Assembly: GCA_026391695.1 (NCBI GenBank)
Contig: JAPLDP010000040.1
Coordinates: 1 to 63,738 of the forward strand
Source of the DNA: Bacteroidota bacterium
GTDB lineage: Bacteria > Bacteroidota > Bacteroidia > Bacteroidales > JAGONC01
DNA length: 63,738 nucleotides
Direction of reading: 5' to 3'
Positions within the stretch are counted from its first letter, which is position 1, and every line of letters begins with the position of its first letter. The notes under the pieces were generated by a model. The model was given only the letters and a program-made list of their open reading frames with translations, was not told the DNA's origin and did no database searches. Shown piece after piece: positions 51,472 through 61,483 of the stretch. Both the position numbers and the translations under genes were made by a program.

Positions 51472-54452
51472 TGACCGGACGGTGAGTAACCATCCTGAAA
51501 TGCCCTGGCATAACCGAATGACAATGTCGATTTAATAAGTGAGAACAAAACCAGTTCAAAATCGACCTGAGCGCCGGCATTATATACCTCTCTTCTAAAA
51601 GTATCATCAGTAATATCGGCAAGTAAGCCCATTCCGAAGACCGAAAAACGTGCATAGGTTGAGTAAAAGCTCAGGAAACCCAGCTTGTGGAACCGGATAG
51701 GATTAAAATTCAATTCCGTCAGCAACTTACCATAGTTCATTGCGGAGATCTGGTCAATTTCAACTCCCGGGAAGCTCTCAAACTCCCTATAGCGCTGAGG
51801 TTGCTGGTAGTCGACCCAATTGTTTCTGAAACCACCGAAATAAAAATTGGATAATTCATTCCTGCGTTCACCGAAGGAATGACCAAGGGATGTCCTGAGC
51901 CAGAGCGATGTATTACGAACCGGCATTAGAAATCCAAAATCCTGGTTGGAAATGAGGCTTGGATAAAGATTACCGCTTGCCAGGTAATTGTTTACATAAA
52001 AATTCCATTCAAATCCTTTCTCAGGTTCAATTGCGCCAAGCGACTTTCTCAGATTGCTGTAATGGAGATTGGCTGTTCCCGTATAAAGCTCGGTGTAAGG
52101 CGCTTTTATGTTCTGGTATCCCGGTAATCTTTCCAATCCGCCATAGGCTCCGACACGAACGAAGAAATCAAGCATCTGGGGTTTAAACCTCTTTAATATT
52201 TTCTGGTATTTCAATGTGAAGACATAACCTGCCCGGCTGACTTTAGTGGGTCCAAAGAGGTCATAAAAGTTGGTTTTATTCCAACCTGCAGTAAATTGCC
52301 ACCCCCAATAATGGTAATCGAGATACAAGTGGAACCGTTCTTTCTCGGGCAGGAAACCATAAGGCGTATAGGTTGCCGTAAGTTTTAAATTATGCAATCC
52401 GACGGGATCCATAAAATTCAACCTGTACCCATAGGCAAACAGGTCTTTGTAACCCTCAATGACAGGGTATGCGGTTGCAAAACGCAGCCCGGTAAAGGCA
52501 TTATATTTACCTTCAAATGTCTTAAGTGAGTCCACGTTAACCGATGAAGGCGGTTTCAACATCCACTCCTCGACGACAGGATTCTTCTCATATACCATTT
52601 GACCCAGGTAGGTGATGGAATTTGCATCCTCTATAGGTTCAATTTTTATCTTACACGGCTGCAAGCCATTCTGATGAAACTGGAAAACAAGTAAGGAATC
52701 CTTCCCGAATGGAACAGGACGAAAAAAACCTGTCTCATTGTTTGTCAGGAGTTCCGCTTCCCTGGTCTGAATGTTTATGCGATATATATTGGAAACGCCA
52801 GTAAAGTATGATGATCCAATAAGATATTGATCATCTTCCGAAAAAACAAAATTCGACATCACATTCTCTTCAAACTCATATATTTTTTCATAGTTAGTTT
52901 TACCCTGGAGTAAGTCATTTATCCTGAAAAGGACCAGTTGTTGGCTCCCTTGAATATCTGACATAATTCCTGATAAATACTCACCGTTATTTGAAATAGC
53001 AATGTCAAAAAAACTCCGGCCAAACTGAATTGTATAAATATCGTTCATTTTATCGTAGGGCGGCGGGATCTGGATGAGGGTAACCCGTGCATTCATATGT
53101 TGAATAGCCCATACTGATTTATCTTTTTTATTGAAGGCAAAATCACCGGCCCTGGTTATCTTGATGAGGTTCATTGATTTACCCGTGTTTATATCAATGG
53201 ATTGTAGCCCGCGCCAGTCGTTATTATGAACTGACATGAAAAGGGTCTTGCTGGAGTCATCATAAGTGAGGGCAGTGACATAATAAAGTACCGGGCTGGG
53301 CACATCTGCTATTTTTTCCATCGATCCATTGTCAAGGTCGATGGATGCGATATGAGCAGCCTTGCCCGGATAATTGACAGCAGCATAAATCTTTCTTCTT
53401 CCCATATCAATAAAGGCATTGGAGACAGAGCCCAGCGGTTTATCTGTCACTTCCATAACGGGAGTAACTGGAAATTCCCTGATTGTTTTTAAGTTTTGTG
53501 TCTGGAATTCATGTTCCCATTTTATCCATTTATCCCATTCATCCCTGACGTCAATTCCATATACTTTTTTGAACTGGCCGGCATAGAATCGTTTACTACT
53601 GTCGCTCCGGGAATAGAAATCGCGTAATTTGCCGACACCATAAGTATAGGCAAGGTAGCTGACAAAACGTGTTCCATAGAGATAGGCGTTTGCGCCGACC
53701 TGGAAATCAATGGTCGACCCTTCTGTTTCAAGTCCTACGACGTTATAAAAGTAACTGCTGTCATACACCATTGTGCGGAAAACCATCTCATCATATCCTC
53801 CCAGAACACGACCCAATCCGCCTGACATCCATGTCTCCATGAAAACGGCTATACCCTCATGGTACCAGCGGGGCGAATACCACCGTGGTGTGGTCAGATA
53901 GCTATATAACATTGACATGGGATTGGAGTTGTCCGACATAACCTTTCCCCCGAAAATTTTTCTCCACGTAACATCACCTCCTGCTGCTTTATCGCACATC
54001 ACCGTGTGTGCAAGTTCATGGTTCATCAGCCACTGGAACCGCTCATTGGAAGGCACGATATTATAAGCAAAACTAAAGGGTGCAATGCCAAGGGTAATCA
54101 TATTCCAGGGAATGACAAGGGTTCCTCCATTACCGATATCGGCGAAATCATTCAGTAAAATAGTAACTTCCTCCGAAGGCGTATAATGCCAGAAATCTTC
54201 GTGGAAATGCATGGCATTTTCATAACATCTGGCCATGTGGGGCACCATGTAATAATACCCTTTGCCAAGATAAATCAACCGAAGATCCGTTGTGTTGAAC
54301 TGGCTGATTTGTGCAAGGGCCTTCCCTGACAAAAAAATACTAAAAAAGATCAGCATGCCCACAAGAGCATGCTGCCGGATTTTTTTCAAAATAACCATAT
54401 ATTGAGGTTTCCAGATGTTATATGGGTTCATGAATGTCTTGTAACTGATCAT
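51444..54452 (-). CDS. Outer-membrane protein with HExxH metallopeptidase-like domain
   Basis: A 1002-residue protein. Its likely start is the internal MVILKKIRQ about 18 codons in, giving a clean signal peptide ending SGKALAQ. A gluzincin-like domain follows with NHELAHTVMCD (HExxH) and a downstream WYHEGIAVFMETWMSGG with the third ligand Glu. A WD40/TolB-like propeller region spans the middle (about 330-640), and the C-terminal ~330 residues look like a beta barrel. Overlaps both neighbours, so translational coupling is likely. Confidence 0.8.
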   Translation of the reverse strand: MISYKTFMNPYNIWKPQYMVILKKIRQHALVGMLIFFSIFLSGKALAQISQFNTTDLRLIYLGKGYYYMVPHMARCYENAMHFHEDFWHYTPSEEVTILLNDFADIGNGGTLVIPWNMITLGIAPFSFAYNIVPSNERFQWLMNHELAHTVMCDKAAGGDVTWRKIFGGKVMSDNSNPMSMLYSYLTTPRWYSPRWYHEGIAVFMETWMSGGLGRVLGGYDEMVFRTMVYDSSYFYNVVGLETEGSTIDFQVGANAYLYGTRFVSYLAYTYGVGKLRDFYSRSDSSKRFYAGQFKKVYGIDVRDEWDKWIKWEHEFQTQNLKTIREFPVTPVMEVTDKPLGSVSNAFIDMGRRKIYAAVNYPGKAAHIASIDLDNGSMEKIADVPSPVLYYVTALTYDDSSKTLFMSVHNNDWRGLQSIDINTGKSMNLIKITRAGDFAFNKKDKSVWAIQHMNARVTLIQIPPPYDKMNDIYTIQFGRSFFDIAISNNGEYLSGIMSDIQGSQQLVLFRINDLLQGKTNYEKIYEFEENVMSNFVFSEDDQYLIGSSYFTGVSNIYRINIQTREAELLTNNETGFFRPVPFGKDSLLVFQFHQNGLQPCKIKIEPIEDANSITYLGQMVYEKNPVVEEWMLKPPSSVNVDSLKTFEGKYNAFTGLRFATAYPVIEGYKDLFAYGYRLNFMDPVGLHNLKLTATYTPYGFLPEKERFHLYLDYHYWGWQFTAGWNKTNFYDLFGPTKVSRAGYVFTLKYQKILKRFKPQMLDFFVRVGAYGGLERLPGYQNIKAPYTELYTGTANLHYSNLRKSLGAIEPEKGFEWNFYVNNYLASGNLYPSLISNQDFGFLMPVRNTSLWLRTSLGHSFGERRNELSNFYFGGFRNNWVDYQQPQRYREFESFPGVEIDQISAMNYGKLLTELNFNPIRFHKLGFLSFYSTYARFSVFGMGLLADITDDTFRREVYNAGAQVDFELVLFSLIKSTLSFGYARAFQDGYSPSGQWMVSLKLL

Positions 54453-55449
54453 TCAAAGAATTGACAAAATCACCCACACTTACTACAGATTGAACGACAT
54501 CTTGTAATTCATTCAGATTACCATAGACATTATTAAGGTTTTGCAGGTCACTGACCACTGCCATGGGCACTACCATACCTAGATCTCCCGGACTGACGAC
54601 ATTCCCAACTGCATTTATCACACCCTGATCCAAAATAAAATTTGAAGCGTCTATCTTGTTACTGGCGTTCAATACATCATTTAAAGAACCCGTGGCCAAA
54701 AATTCATTTAGCTGCTCTGCGCTCAAAATACTATTCAGAAAATCTATACCATAATATGCCTGAAGGTTTTCAGTATTTAATATCACCCGGTCAGCCGCTG
54801 CTTGAATTTCACCAGGAGTACCGAGGAGTATAGCCATTTGCATGTCACGCAGGACAATGCCGTCACGGACATTCTTCAAATTGTCTATTTCTGTACCCTT
54901 TTTCTTAGGATTGGCTTTCAGCCAGGCATCAATATTCGTGATGAGGTTATCCATGACCGTATCCCTTTTATTCAACTGGTTAAAATAATTGAGGATATTT
55001 TTCATGCTCTGCTCAACATCAAACGATTTTTCACTGACGGTATCTTTATAAAATTCGCTGAGCATAGTAATGGTGCCTGTCAATAGTGAATCATTATTCT
55101 TAATATAGTCATTGAAATTTCTTAATATTTCAAGTTTAAGGGCTTCATTCTGATCACATTCGCATACATCCAATTCAGGCAGTTTCCCATCAAGATCATG
55201 GGTCAATGCCTTGGTGTATGCATCGAAGATTACCAATCCCTTTATTGTTGTGGCTAACTGTGCAGTATCTTCCAGAATCTTGCTGCGCAATTTGATATCA
55301 TTCTCAGTCATCTGGCTTTTACGGTATTTTTTGACTTTTCCGATTGTGCCTCTGGCTTCATCCTCGCTGACACGTCCTTTACAGCAAAACAGGAGTACCG
55401 AGACGACCAGCAAGACTAAACATGACGTGAATAAATTTCTTCTTTTCAT
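54418..55449 (-). CDS. Exported protein of unknown function in the sigma operon
   Basis: A 343-residue protein with a signal sequence (FTSCLVLLVVSVLLFCCKGR), perhaps a lipoprotein on the Cys pair. The rest is mostly helical, with no recognisable domain. It overlaps the peptidase-like gene by 35 bp and follows the anti-sigma gene by 35 bp. Confidence 0.6.
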   Translation of the reverse strand: MKRRNLFTSCLVLLVVSVLLFCCKGRVSEDEARGTIGKVKKYRKSQMTENDIKLRSKILEDTAQLATTIKGLVIFDAYTKALTHDLDGKLPELDVCECDQNEALKLEILRNFNDYIKNNDSLLTGTITMLSEFYKDTVSEKSFDVEQSMKNILNYFNQLNKRDTVMDNLITNIDAWLKANPKKKGTEIDNLKNVRDGIVLRDMQMAILLGTPGEIQAAADRVILNTENLQAYYGIDFLNSILSAEQLNEFLATGSLNDVLNASNKIDASNFILDQGVINAVGNVVSPGDLGMVVPMAVVSDLQNLNNVYGNLNELQDVVQSVVSVGDFVNSLNDQLQDIHEPI

Positions 55450-55484
55450 TGTATTATGATTTTTTATGGTTAATTACTATTGTT

Positions 55485-56258
55485 TCACTTAATTGTTATG
55501 TTATTTTCATATTGACGCATATCGTTCGAAAAGACCTCGATCCTGATGGTTTCTTCGAGACTGCTCAGTTTCTTCAGCAGAACAAGATATACATTTTCAC
55601 CTCTATTGATGACTTCCACCGAACTGTAGTCAGCCAGAATCCTGCATTCAGGATTCTGATCTACAGCTTTAAGTGTCCACAGGCTAAACTGGTCTTTATT
55701 AAACGACAAACGAATCTGAGCGAGATCATTTGACTGGACATTGATTTCGATCCGTAGAAAATCCTGTGAAACATAGCCTGCAGTGATGGTGGCATTGATT
55801 CCTGCAATGTAAATCGGTAAATTGAAAGCCGTGGAAATATTGGTCATACTTCCAGCCATATCGCTATCGGACACTGTTTTCCAATTCCTGTTTCGCAGAA
55901 CAGGGCTAAAGATAAAAATGCCGATAAGGATGCCAAATATTAAAGCATAGCCTATTCCCCATTGAGGTGAAGGCCAAATATATTCTGTCCAGTGTTTTTT
56001 GACCTGAGAAGGCAAGTCATTTTGCGGGATCTGTTGAATATCGCGAAGAATGAGGTTTTCCAGGTCGGGGGATTCAGCAACAGAAGCATCATTTTTAAGC
56101 GTGTTTTCCACTTCGAGCAATCCCTCATAATATAATTTTGCGTCGGGATCACGGTCCAGTAATTCTTTAATATATTTTTTCCTTTCGGGCAGAAGATCCC
56201 CATCAATAAATTTCTGAATATATTTTTTCTGTTTTCTGCTGAGCATTTTCAAGGACAT
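55485..56258 (-). CDS. Membrane anti-sigma factor candidate
   Basis: A 257-residue protein with an N-terminal cytosolic part (SRKQKKYIQKFIDGDLLPER), one membrane segment near 100-118 (IGYALIFGILIGIFIFSP) and a periplasmic domain of about 130 residues. Position 1 bp after the sigma gene suggests an anti-sigma role. It lacks a zinc-finger motif. Confidence 0.65.
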   Translation of the reverse strand: MSLKMLSRKQKKYIQKFIDGDLLPERKKYIKELLDRDPDAKLYYEGLLEVENTLKNDASVAESPDLENLILRDIQQIPQNDLPSQVKKHWTEYIWPSPQWGIGYALIFGILIGIFIFSPVLRNRNWKTVSDSDMAGSMTNISTAFNLPIYIAGINATITAGYVSQDFLRIEINVQSNDLAQIRLSFNKDQFSLWTLKAVDQNPECRILADYSSVEVINRGENVYLVLLKKLSSLEETIRIEVFSNDMRQYENNITIK

Positions 56259-56259
56259 T

Positions 56260-56787
56260 TTAAAAAGTAAGATACTCCTTCAGATTTTGCCGGGCTTCAA
56301 ATAACCTGGATTTCACTTTTTTCATTGGTAGGCCAGTTACTTCGCTTATTTCCTCATAGGATAAACCATCATAATACTTCATGATCACAAGGGAACGGTG
56401 CTTCGGGTCCAATGTTAAAAGGGCCCGCTGCACCATCACCTTTCTTTCTTTGGTTGCATAAACTTCCTCCGGAGATCCGTGATCTATGATTTCTTCATCA
56501 TCCAGATCGACGAACTGTCTTGCTGACTTTAAATGATTGAGTGTCTCATTCAATGCAATCCGGTAAATCCAGCTGAAAAATTTCCGTGTTGTCGCAAAGG
56601 TTTTCAAATTTATATAGGCTTTCATGAATATAATTTGTGTCAGATCTTTTGCATCTTCCCTGCTGCCGGTCATTTTAAAAGCGAGCCTGTATACAGGTTG
56701 CTGATACATCCTGATCAGCTTCCCGTATGATGATGGTTTGCCGGCCAGGACCTCTTCTATTATCACTCTGATTTCGGTTTCTGACAT
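56260..56787 (-). CDS. ECF sigma factor
   Basis: A 175-residue sigma-70 family factor with region 2 (FKMTGSREDAKDLTQIIFMK, then FFSWIYRIALNETLNHLKSA) and region 4 (YYDGLSYEEISEVTGLPMKK). First gene of the operon with the anti-sigma, exported, peptidase-like and PrsW-type genes. Confidence 0.9.
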   Translation of the reverse strand: MSETEIRVIIEEVLAGKPSSYGKLIRMYQQPVYRLAFKMTGSREDAKDLTQIIFMKAYINLKTFATTRKFFSWIYRIALNETLNHLKSARQFVDLDDEEIIDHGSPEEVYATKERKVMVQRALLTLDPKHRSLVIMKYYDGLSYEEISEVTGLPMKKVKSRLFEARQNLKEYLTF

Positions 56788-56969
56788 AATTACAACCGGA
56801 CGGATTAAAAGTTGGTTTTAAAATTATTCAGCAAGGTAATAAAATTACAAAAATCCTATGGAATTTGTTAAAAAAAAGAAGTCAGTACCAAAACATTTCC
56901 GGAGAACAGAATTAAATACGAAATTTGTTTCACGAAAAAACGAAGTACAGACATATAATTTTAACCATA

Positions 56970-57992
56970 ATGAATACCAAAACCACTTCATCTGAATTGC
57001 GGGAGATGTTTAACGCATTCAGGATAAGCCGGATCTTACTGACAGCCTATGAACTTGGTTTTTTCACTATTATCGGAACCGGAGGGAAAACGGCTTTGCA
57101 GATCTCAGCCGGGGCAAGGACTAATTTACGTGCAACCATAATGCTGCTCGATGCCCTCTGTGCCATAGGAATGCTTCACAAGAAGGATGATCTTTATACA
57201 AATAACGAAATTTCCAGACTATACTTAACTAAGGAATCCCCGCAATTCATTGGAGGTTTCATGCACACAGTCAATTTGTGGGACACCTGGAGCATGCTTA
57301 CCGGTGTTGTGAGAGATGGTAAATCACGTATGAAAAAGAACGTCAATGACCGAAGTGATATCTGGCTCGACTCCTTTATTGAAGCCATGCATGACCGTGC
57401 CAAACGGCAGGCACCAAAACTTGTTGCCAACATTGATCTGACGAATGTTAAAAGAGTCCTTGATGTCGGTGGTGGTCCCGGAACATTTGCTATGGAATTT
57501 GTTAGAGCAAAAGAGGGCATTACAGCCGATGTTTTTGACCTGCCAAATGTTATTACATTGACTAAAAAGTATATAGAACGGGCAGGATTGGTACGAAAGA
57601 TCGGCACAGTTATCGGTGACTACACTGTTGACGACCTCGGTAAAGGCTATGACCTTATCTTCCTTTCGGCAATTGTTCATAGCAATTCCTCTGATGTAAA
57701 TGCCCTGCTGATAAAAAAATGCGCCGACGCCCTGAATCCAGAGGGTTCAATTGTCATCCAGGATCACATCATGGACGAAGACAGGACATCGCCTGTTGCC
57801 GGCGCCCTGTTTGCCATCAATATGCTTGTTTCAACCAGTGAGGGGAATACCTATACTGAAGCAGAAGTCATAAAATGGTTTTCTGATGCCGGCATTCGAT
57901 TCGAAAAACGAATTGATACACCGTTTGAAACGACACAGGTGATCGGGATCAAAAAAAAAGTTGACCCTTCACTATTCCTTATTCAATGTTAA
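56970..57992 (+). CDS. SAM-dependent O-methyltransferase (family 2 type)
   Basis: About 340 residues from ATG 56970. An N-terminal winged dimerisation domain (ELREMFNAFRISRILLTAYE) precedes the SAM motif VLDVGGGPGTFAMEF near 170 and DVFDLPNVI. This is the layout of small-molecule O-methyltransferases such as the hydroxyindole type. The general base His is suggested by IVIQDHIMDED. Substrate unknown. A PhzF-like gene follows after 38 bp. Confidence 0.85.
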   Translation: MNTKTTSSELREMFNAFRISRILLTAYELGFFTIIGTGGKTALQISAGARTNLRATIMLLDALCAIGMLHKKDDLYTNNEISRLYLTKESPQFIGGFMHTVNLWDTWSMLTGVVRDGKSRMKKNVNDRSDIWLDSFIEAMHDRAKRQAPKLVANIDLTNVKRVLDVGGGPGTFAMEFVRAKEGITADVFDLPNVITLTKKYIERAGLVRKIGTVIGDYTVDDLGKGYDLIFLSAIVHSNSSDVNALLIKKCADALNPEGSIVIQDHIMDEDRTSPVAGALFAINMLVSTSEGNTYTEAEVIKWFSDAGIRFEKRIDTPFETTQVIGIKKKVDPSLFLIQC

Positions 57993-58030
57993 ATTAAATT
58001 GATCCTTTAACGTTTAAATGGTTTAATATC

Positions 58031-58813
58031 ATGAAAATTCCATTTTATCAGGTCGACGCCTTTACCGGCAGATTATTCGGAGGAAATCCTGCAGGTGTAT
58101 GTCCATTGAAGAAATGGCTTGACAACACCATCATGCAGGATATAGCCGCCGAAAACAACCTCTCCGAAACGGCTTTTTTTGTTTCTAAAGATAATCATTT
58201 CGAGATAACATGGTTCACACCACTGACAGAAATAGATCTATGCGGACATGCTACCCTTGCTTCGGCTCATGTGCTGTTTCATCACCTTAATTACGAAAAG
58301 GAGATGATACGTTTTTCAACCCGGTACAGAGGTGATGTATCTGTCAGAAAATCAAATGACCTGCTTATGCTGGATTTTCCCGCCACCGATCCGGAATCCA
58401 TTCAACCTGTCAGTATTCTTGAACAGGCTTTGGGCAGGAAACCGGTAGAGCTTTATAAAACACGCGATTACCTGGCCATTTTTCCAAGGGAAGAGGATAT
58501 CATCGGCATCAAACCGGATTTCAACCTCCTGAAGGAGCTCGGTGCTGCCGGTATTATCATCAGCGCCCCCGGCATAAAATCTGACTTCGTCTCACGCTTT
58601 TTTGCCCCCGCTTTTGGGATTGATGAAGATCCGGTAACGGGTTCCGCTCATACGACACTTATCCCCTACTGGTCAAAAAGACTGAGAAAAGATAAACTGC
58701 ATGCTTTTCAGCTTTCAAAAAGGAGAGGTGAACTTTTTTGCGAATACCTGAAGGATCGGGTACTTATCGGAGGTAAATCAGTGACTTACCTGACAGGAGA
58801 ACTGGTCATTTAA
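58031..58813 (+). CDS. PhzF-family isomerase
   Basis: A 260-residue PhzF/diaminopimelate-epimerase-like protein. The start PFYQVDAFTGRLFGGNPAGV, then ENNLSETAFF with the catalytic Glu, and DEDPVTGSAHTTLIPYW are the family signatures. Substrate unknown. Probably cotranscribed with the methyltransferase. Confidence 0.9.
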   Translation: MKIPFYQVDAFTGRLFGGNPAGVCPLKKWLDNTIMQDIAAENNLSETAFFVSKDNHFEITWFTPLTEIDLCGHATLASAHVLFHHLNYEKEMIRFSTRYRGDVSVRKSNDLLMLDFPATDPESIQPVSILEQALGRKPVELYKTRDYLAIFPREEDIIGIKPDFNLLKELGAAGIIISAPGIKSDFVSRFFAPAFGIDEDPVTGSAHTTLIPYWSKRLRKDKLHAFQLSKRRGELFCEYLKDRVLIGGKSVTYLTGELVI

Positions 58814-58843
58814 CCGGTTTTTAACCTCTTATTGTAAAAAAAA

Positions 58844-59422
58844 TTATTTGACCGTCATTCCTGTCATTAAAATATTAAACAGTTCTTCCGATCTGGTTTC
58901 CAGTTCTTTATATTTATTCTGCAAAAAAAATGGCATTTCAAGCCCTTTAGTGACCATTATAATGACCTCTGAAGCCATCTTGTAATCGATTGGTTTGAAC
59001 ACATTATTCTCAACACCTTCTTTTAAAATTCCGGAGAGAAGGACGGCCTCATACCTATAAAACTCATTTTTCACATCTTCCACAAAATCCAGTTGATCGA
59101 GGATATTTGACTTTAGAGTTTCGTGATAATTCACGGCGTTGCTAAGCAAGCGCATGCGTGTGACAAGATAATTCTTCAGCTTGTTTATCGGATCCTCCTT
59201 TCCTTCAGAGATTCTTGACAATTCAACCTTCAGTACATTTAATTCTTTGCCAACAACTTCCTTAAACAAGTCCTCTTTACTAACGAAATAGTAATATACC
59301 GAACCTTTTGCCTTATGCGCAGAACTGGCAATTTCGCCAATTGTAGTCCTTTTGTAACCATATTTACCAAATATTTTAGAAGCTACTTCAAGGATATTCT
59401 TTCTGGTTTCGTCAACTCCCAT
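58844..59422 (-). CDS. TetR-family repressor
   Basis: A 192-residue regulator with an N-terminal TetR helix-turn-helix (ILEVASKIFGKYGYKRTTIG, then AHKAKGSVYYYFVSKEDLF) and a ligand-binding helical C-domain. Convergent with the PhzF gene. An inverted repeat lies at its own promoter. Confidence 0.88.
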   Translation of the reverse strand: MGVDETRKNILEVASKIFGKYGYKRTTIGEIASSAHKAKGSVYYYFVSKEDLFKEVVGKELNVLKVELSRISEGKEDPINKLKNYLVTRMRLLSNAVNYHETLKSNILDQLDFVEDVKNEFYRYEAVLLSGILKEGVENNVFKPIDYKMASEVIIMVTKGLEMPFFLQNKYKELETRSEELFNILMTGMTVK

Positions 59423-59426
59423 ATTT

Positions 59427-59465
59427 TACTCTAATTGACTAATCTGGTTTTAGAGTACAAAAATA
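59427..59465 (-). promoter_or_regulatory. TetR gene promoter and candidate operator
   Basis: Perfect 8-bp inverted arms TACTCTAA (59427-59434) and TTAGAGTA (59450-59457), 15 bp apart. On the minus strand TATTTTTG (59465-59458) matches TAnnTTTG and abuts the distal arm, so the operator covers the transcription start. Confidence 0.65.
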
Positions 59466-59527
59466 TTTCATTTATTCTTCAAATACAACATTTTGAAAAA
59501 AAATTTACGAAACTTCTGATAGTCATA

Positions 59528-61471
59528 TTATTTTAACCTCAGCAGATAGGCAGGATCCATTGTAACACCGAGATTTTGAGCCTTTTCAGCATCTGCCAGT
59601 GCTTTTTTCTTATCGCCAGAAGTAAAATAGAAATAGGATCTGTTTTGATAAAAAACGCCCTGGTCAGGTTTAAGCCTTATGGCCTCGTTATAATCAGCGA
59701 TCGCTTCCTGATACCGTCTTAGCAAATCATTGGTTAATCCACGCAGGTTATACATATCGGCATTTAATGGATAAAAACGTAAGAAAAAGTCACAATCCCT
59801 TATACAAGGCTCATATTGTTGTGAATAATAAAAGGTCAGAGCCCTGTTCGAGTATGCATCAATGTACATTGAATCCAATTCAATCGCTTTGTTCAGATTC
59901 TCAATGGCTTCGGCATATCTTCCGGTTTTTCCATATACTCCACCCCTGTTGGCATAGGCCTCAGTGTATTTTGGATTAATTTCCAATGCTTTGCTATAAT
60001 CGGCAATGGCTTTCTCATTTTCATTTGTCTCAAAGTATACTTTACCCCTGTTGTTATAAGCAGCGTATCCTTTTGGATTTAAAGTGATAGCCTTATTATA
60101 ATCTTCCAATGCTTTATTGAACTTATTTAATGTACGGTAATATCTCCCACGGTTATTATAGGCCACGGGAACACCGGGATGTTTCTGCAACACATCCGTA
60201 AATAGAGTTTCCGTATTTCCCCAAACTTTAATGTGAGTCAATGAAATGATTACCAGGACGATCATGTAAACGGCGGCAAATGCATAAAGTAAGGGTTTGA
60301 TCTTTATCCATTTGGTAACTAAATAATCAAAAATCTTGGCGTAAATAAAAAATAATCCAATGTAAGCGATATAGGAGAATCTGTCGGCAATAAATCCCTG
60401 TCCTGCACCCACAACCTGTATAAGAAAAATGATATTTACGATAAAAAACAGCGAACCAAATATAACATCCTTTCTGTACTGGGCGCTCCTGATGATAAAA
60501 TATATTGCCAAAATAAGGAAAATTGGTGACAAGTAATAAATAAGAGGAATTGTTTTTGGATACGGATAGATTGCGGACATTTGAAAAGGTATGAGCGATT
60601 TTAAAATATAGACTGAAAGAGAATATGCTCCAATGAAAAATCGCTGGAACAGGGGAAACACTTCATTGATTTCCATGGATCCCATCTGCCGCAGGAAATG
60701 AATGCCGATTAAACCGGTGACAAGGGATAAAATAAAAAAGGGTATTTTTTCGAGAACAAGCCGGATTTTAAGCGGCCTGTTGAGGTAATAATCCAGTGCA
60801 AGGCAGGCTAATGGTAAAGTAACAGCCTGAATCTTAGAAAGTAAGGAAGGGATAAAAAGCAGAAGTGACAGAAAATAATAACGTTTCTTCTGTCTTCTTA
60901 CAAATAATACATAAGCCACCAGCGAAGAAAGGTAAAAAACGCTGTATAAAACATCTTTTCTTTCAGTGATCCACACAACAGACTCAATTCGCAGGGGATG
61001 GATTCCAAAAAGCAAACCAACAATAAAGGCGGTTAGTGGTTTAGCACCCATTAGCAAAATCATCCAGAAAACCAGAATTGTACACAACAAATGCAACATA
61101 AGATTGTCGACATGATAAATTTTGGGATTTGCTCCAAAAAAGTGGTATTCAACAGCAAATGAAAGGGTTGTCAATGGATTGTAATTACCGATAACATGCG
61201 TTGTAAAAATCCGTTTGACAGAATTGGCTGACAACGTCCTGACATTAGGATTTTCAGTGACATTTACATCGTCATCCCAATTGACGAAATCAAATTGCAC
61301 TGATCGGCCAAAGACAATAATTGTAATAATAAGAATTGCCCCTAGAAGAAAAAGGGTATTCTTTCGGGAAATGCTTGACTTGCCTGCGCTATCTTTCAGT
61401 TTAACAATGGATGGTGGCCTTTTCTGTGTGCCAATTCTTGAAGGTTTCTTTGTTTTATCAGGTTTTGGCAT
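59528..61471 (-). CDS. Polytopic membrane protein with C-terminal TPRs (TMTC-like)
   Basis: A 647-residue protein. The N-terminal ~420 residues hold about ten membrane segments and a GT-C-like first loop (FVNWDDDVNVTENPNVRTLS); the DD pair fits a metal/sugar-lipid site. The C-terminal ~220 residues are six TPR units (VAYNNRGRYYRTLNKFNKAL, YAAYNNRGKVYFETNENEKA, and so on). This is the layout of TMTC/DUF1736-like O-glycosyl transferases. Overlap-free, 13 bp from the next gene, so probably one operon. Confidence 0.8.
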   Translation of the reverse strand: MPKPDKTKKPSRIGTQKRPPSIVKLKDSAGKSSISRKNTLFLLGAILIITIIVFGRSVQFDFVNWDDDVNVTENPNVRTLSANSVKRIFTTHVIGNYNPLTTLSFAVEYHFFGANPKIYHVDNLMLHLLCTILVFWMILLMGAKPLTAFIVGLLFGIHPLRIESVVWITERKDVLYSVFYLSSLVAYVLFVRRQKKRYYFLSLLLFIPSLLSKIQAVTLPLACLALDYYLNRPLKIRLVLEKIPFFILSLVTGLIGIHFLRQMGSMEINEVFPLFQRFFIGAYSLSVYILKSLIPFQMSAIYPYPKTIPLIYYLSPIFLILAIYFIIRSAQYRKDVIFGSLFFIVNIIFLIQVVGAGQGFIADRFSYIAYIGLFFIYAKIFDYLVTKWIKIKPLLYAFAAVYMIVLVIISLTHIKVWGNTETLFTDVLQKHPGVPVAYNNRGRYYRTLNKFNKALEDYNKAITLNPKGYAAYNNRGKVYFETNENEKAIADYSKALEINPKYTEAYANRGGVYGKTGRYAEAIENLNKAIELDSMYIDAYSNRALTFYYSQQYEPCIRDCDFFLRFYPLNADMYNLRGLTNDLLRRYQEAIADYNEAIRLKPDQGVFYQNRSYFYFTSGDKKKALADAEKAQNLGVTMDPAYLLRLK

Positions 61472-61483
61472 TCGCAGTGAATC

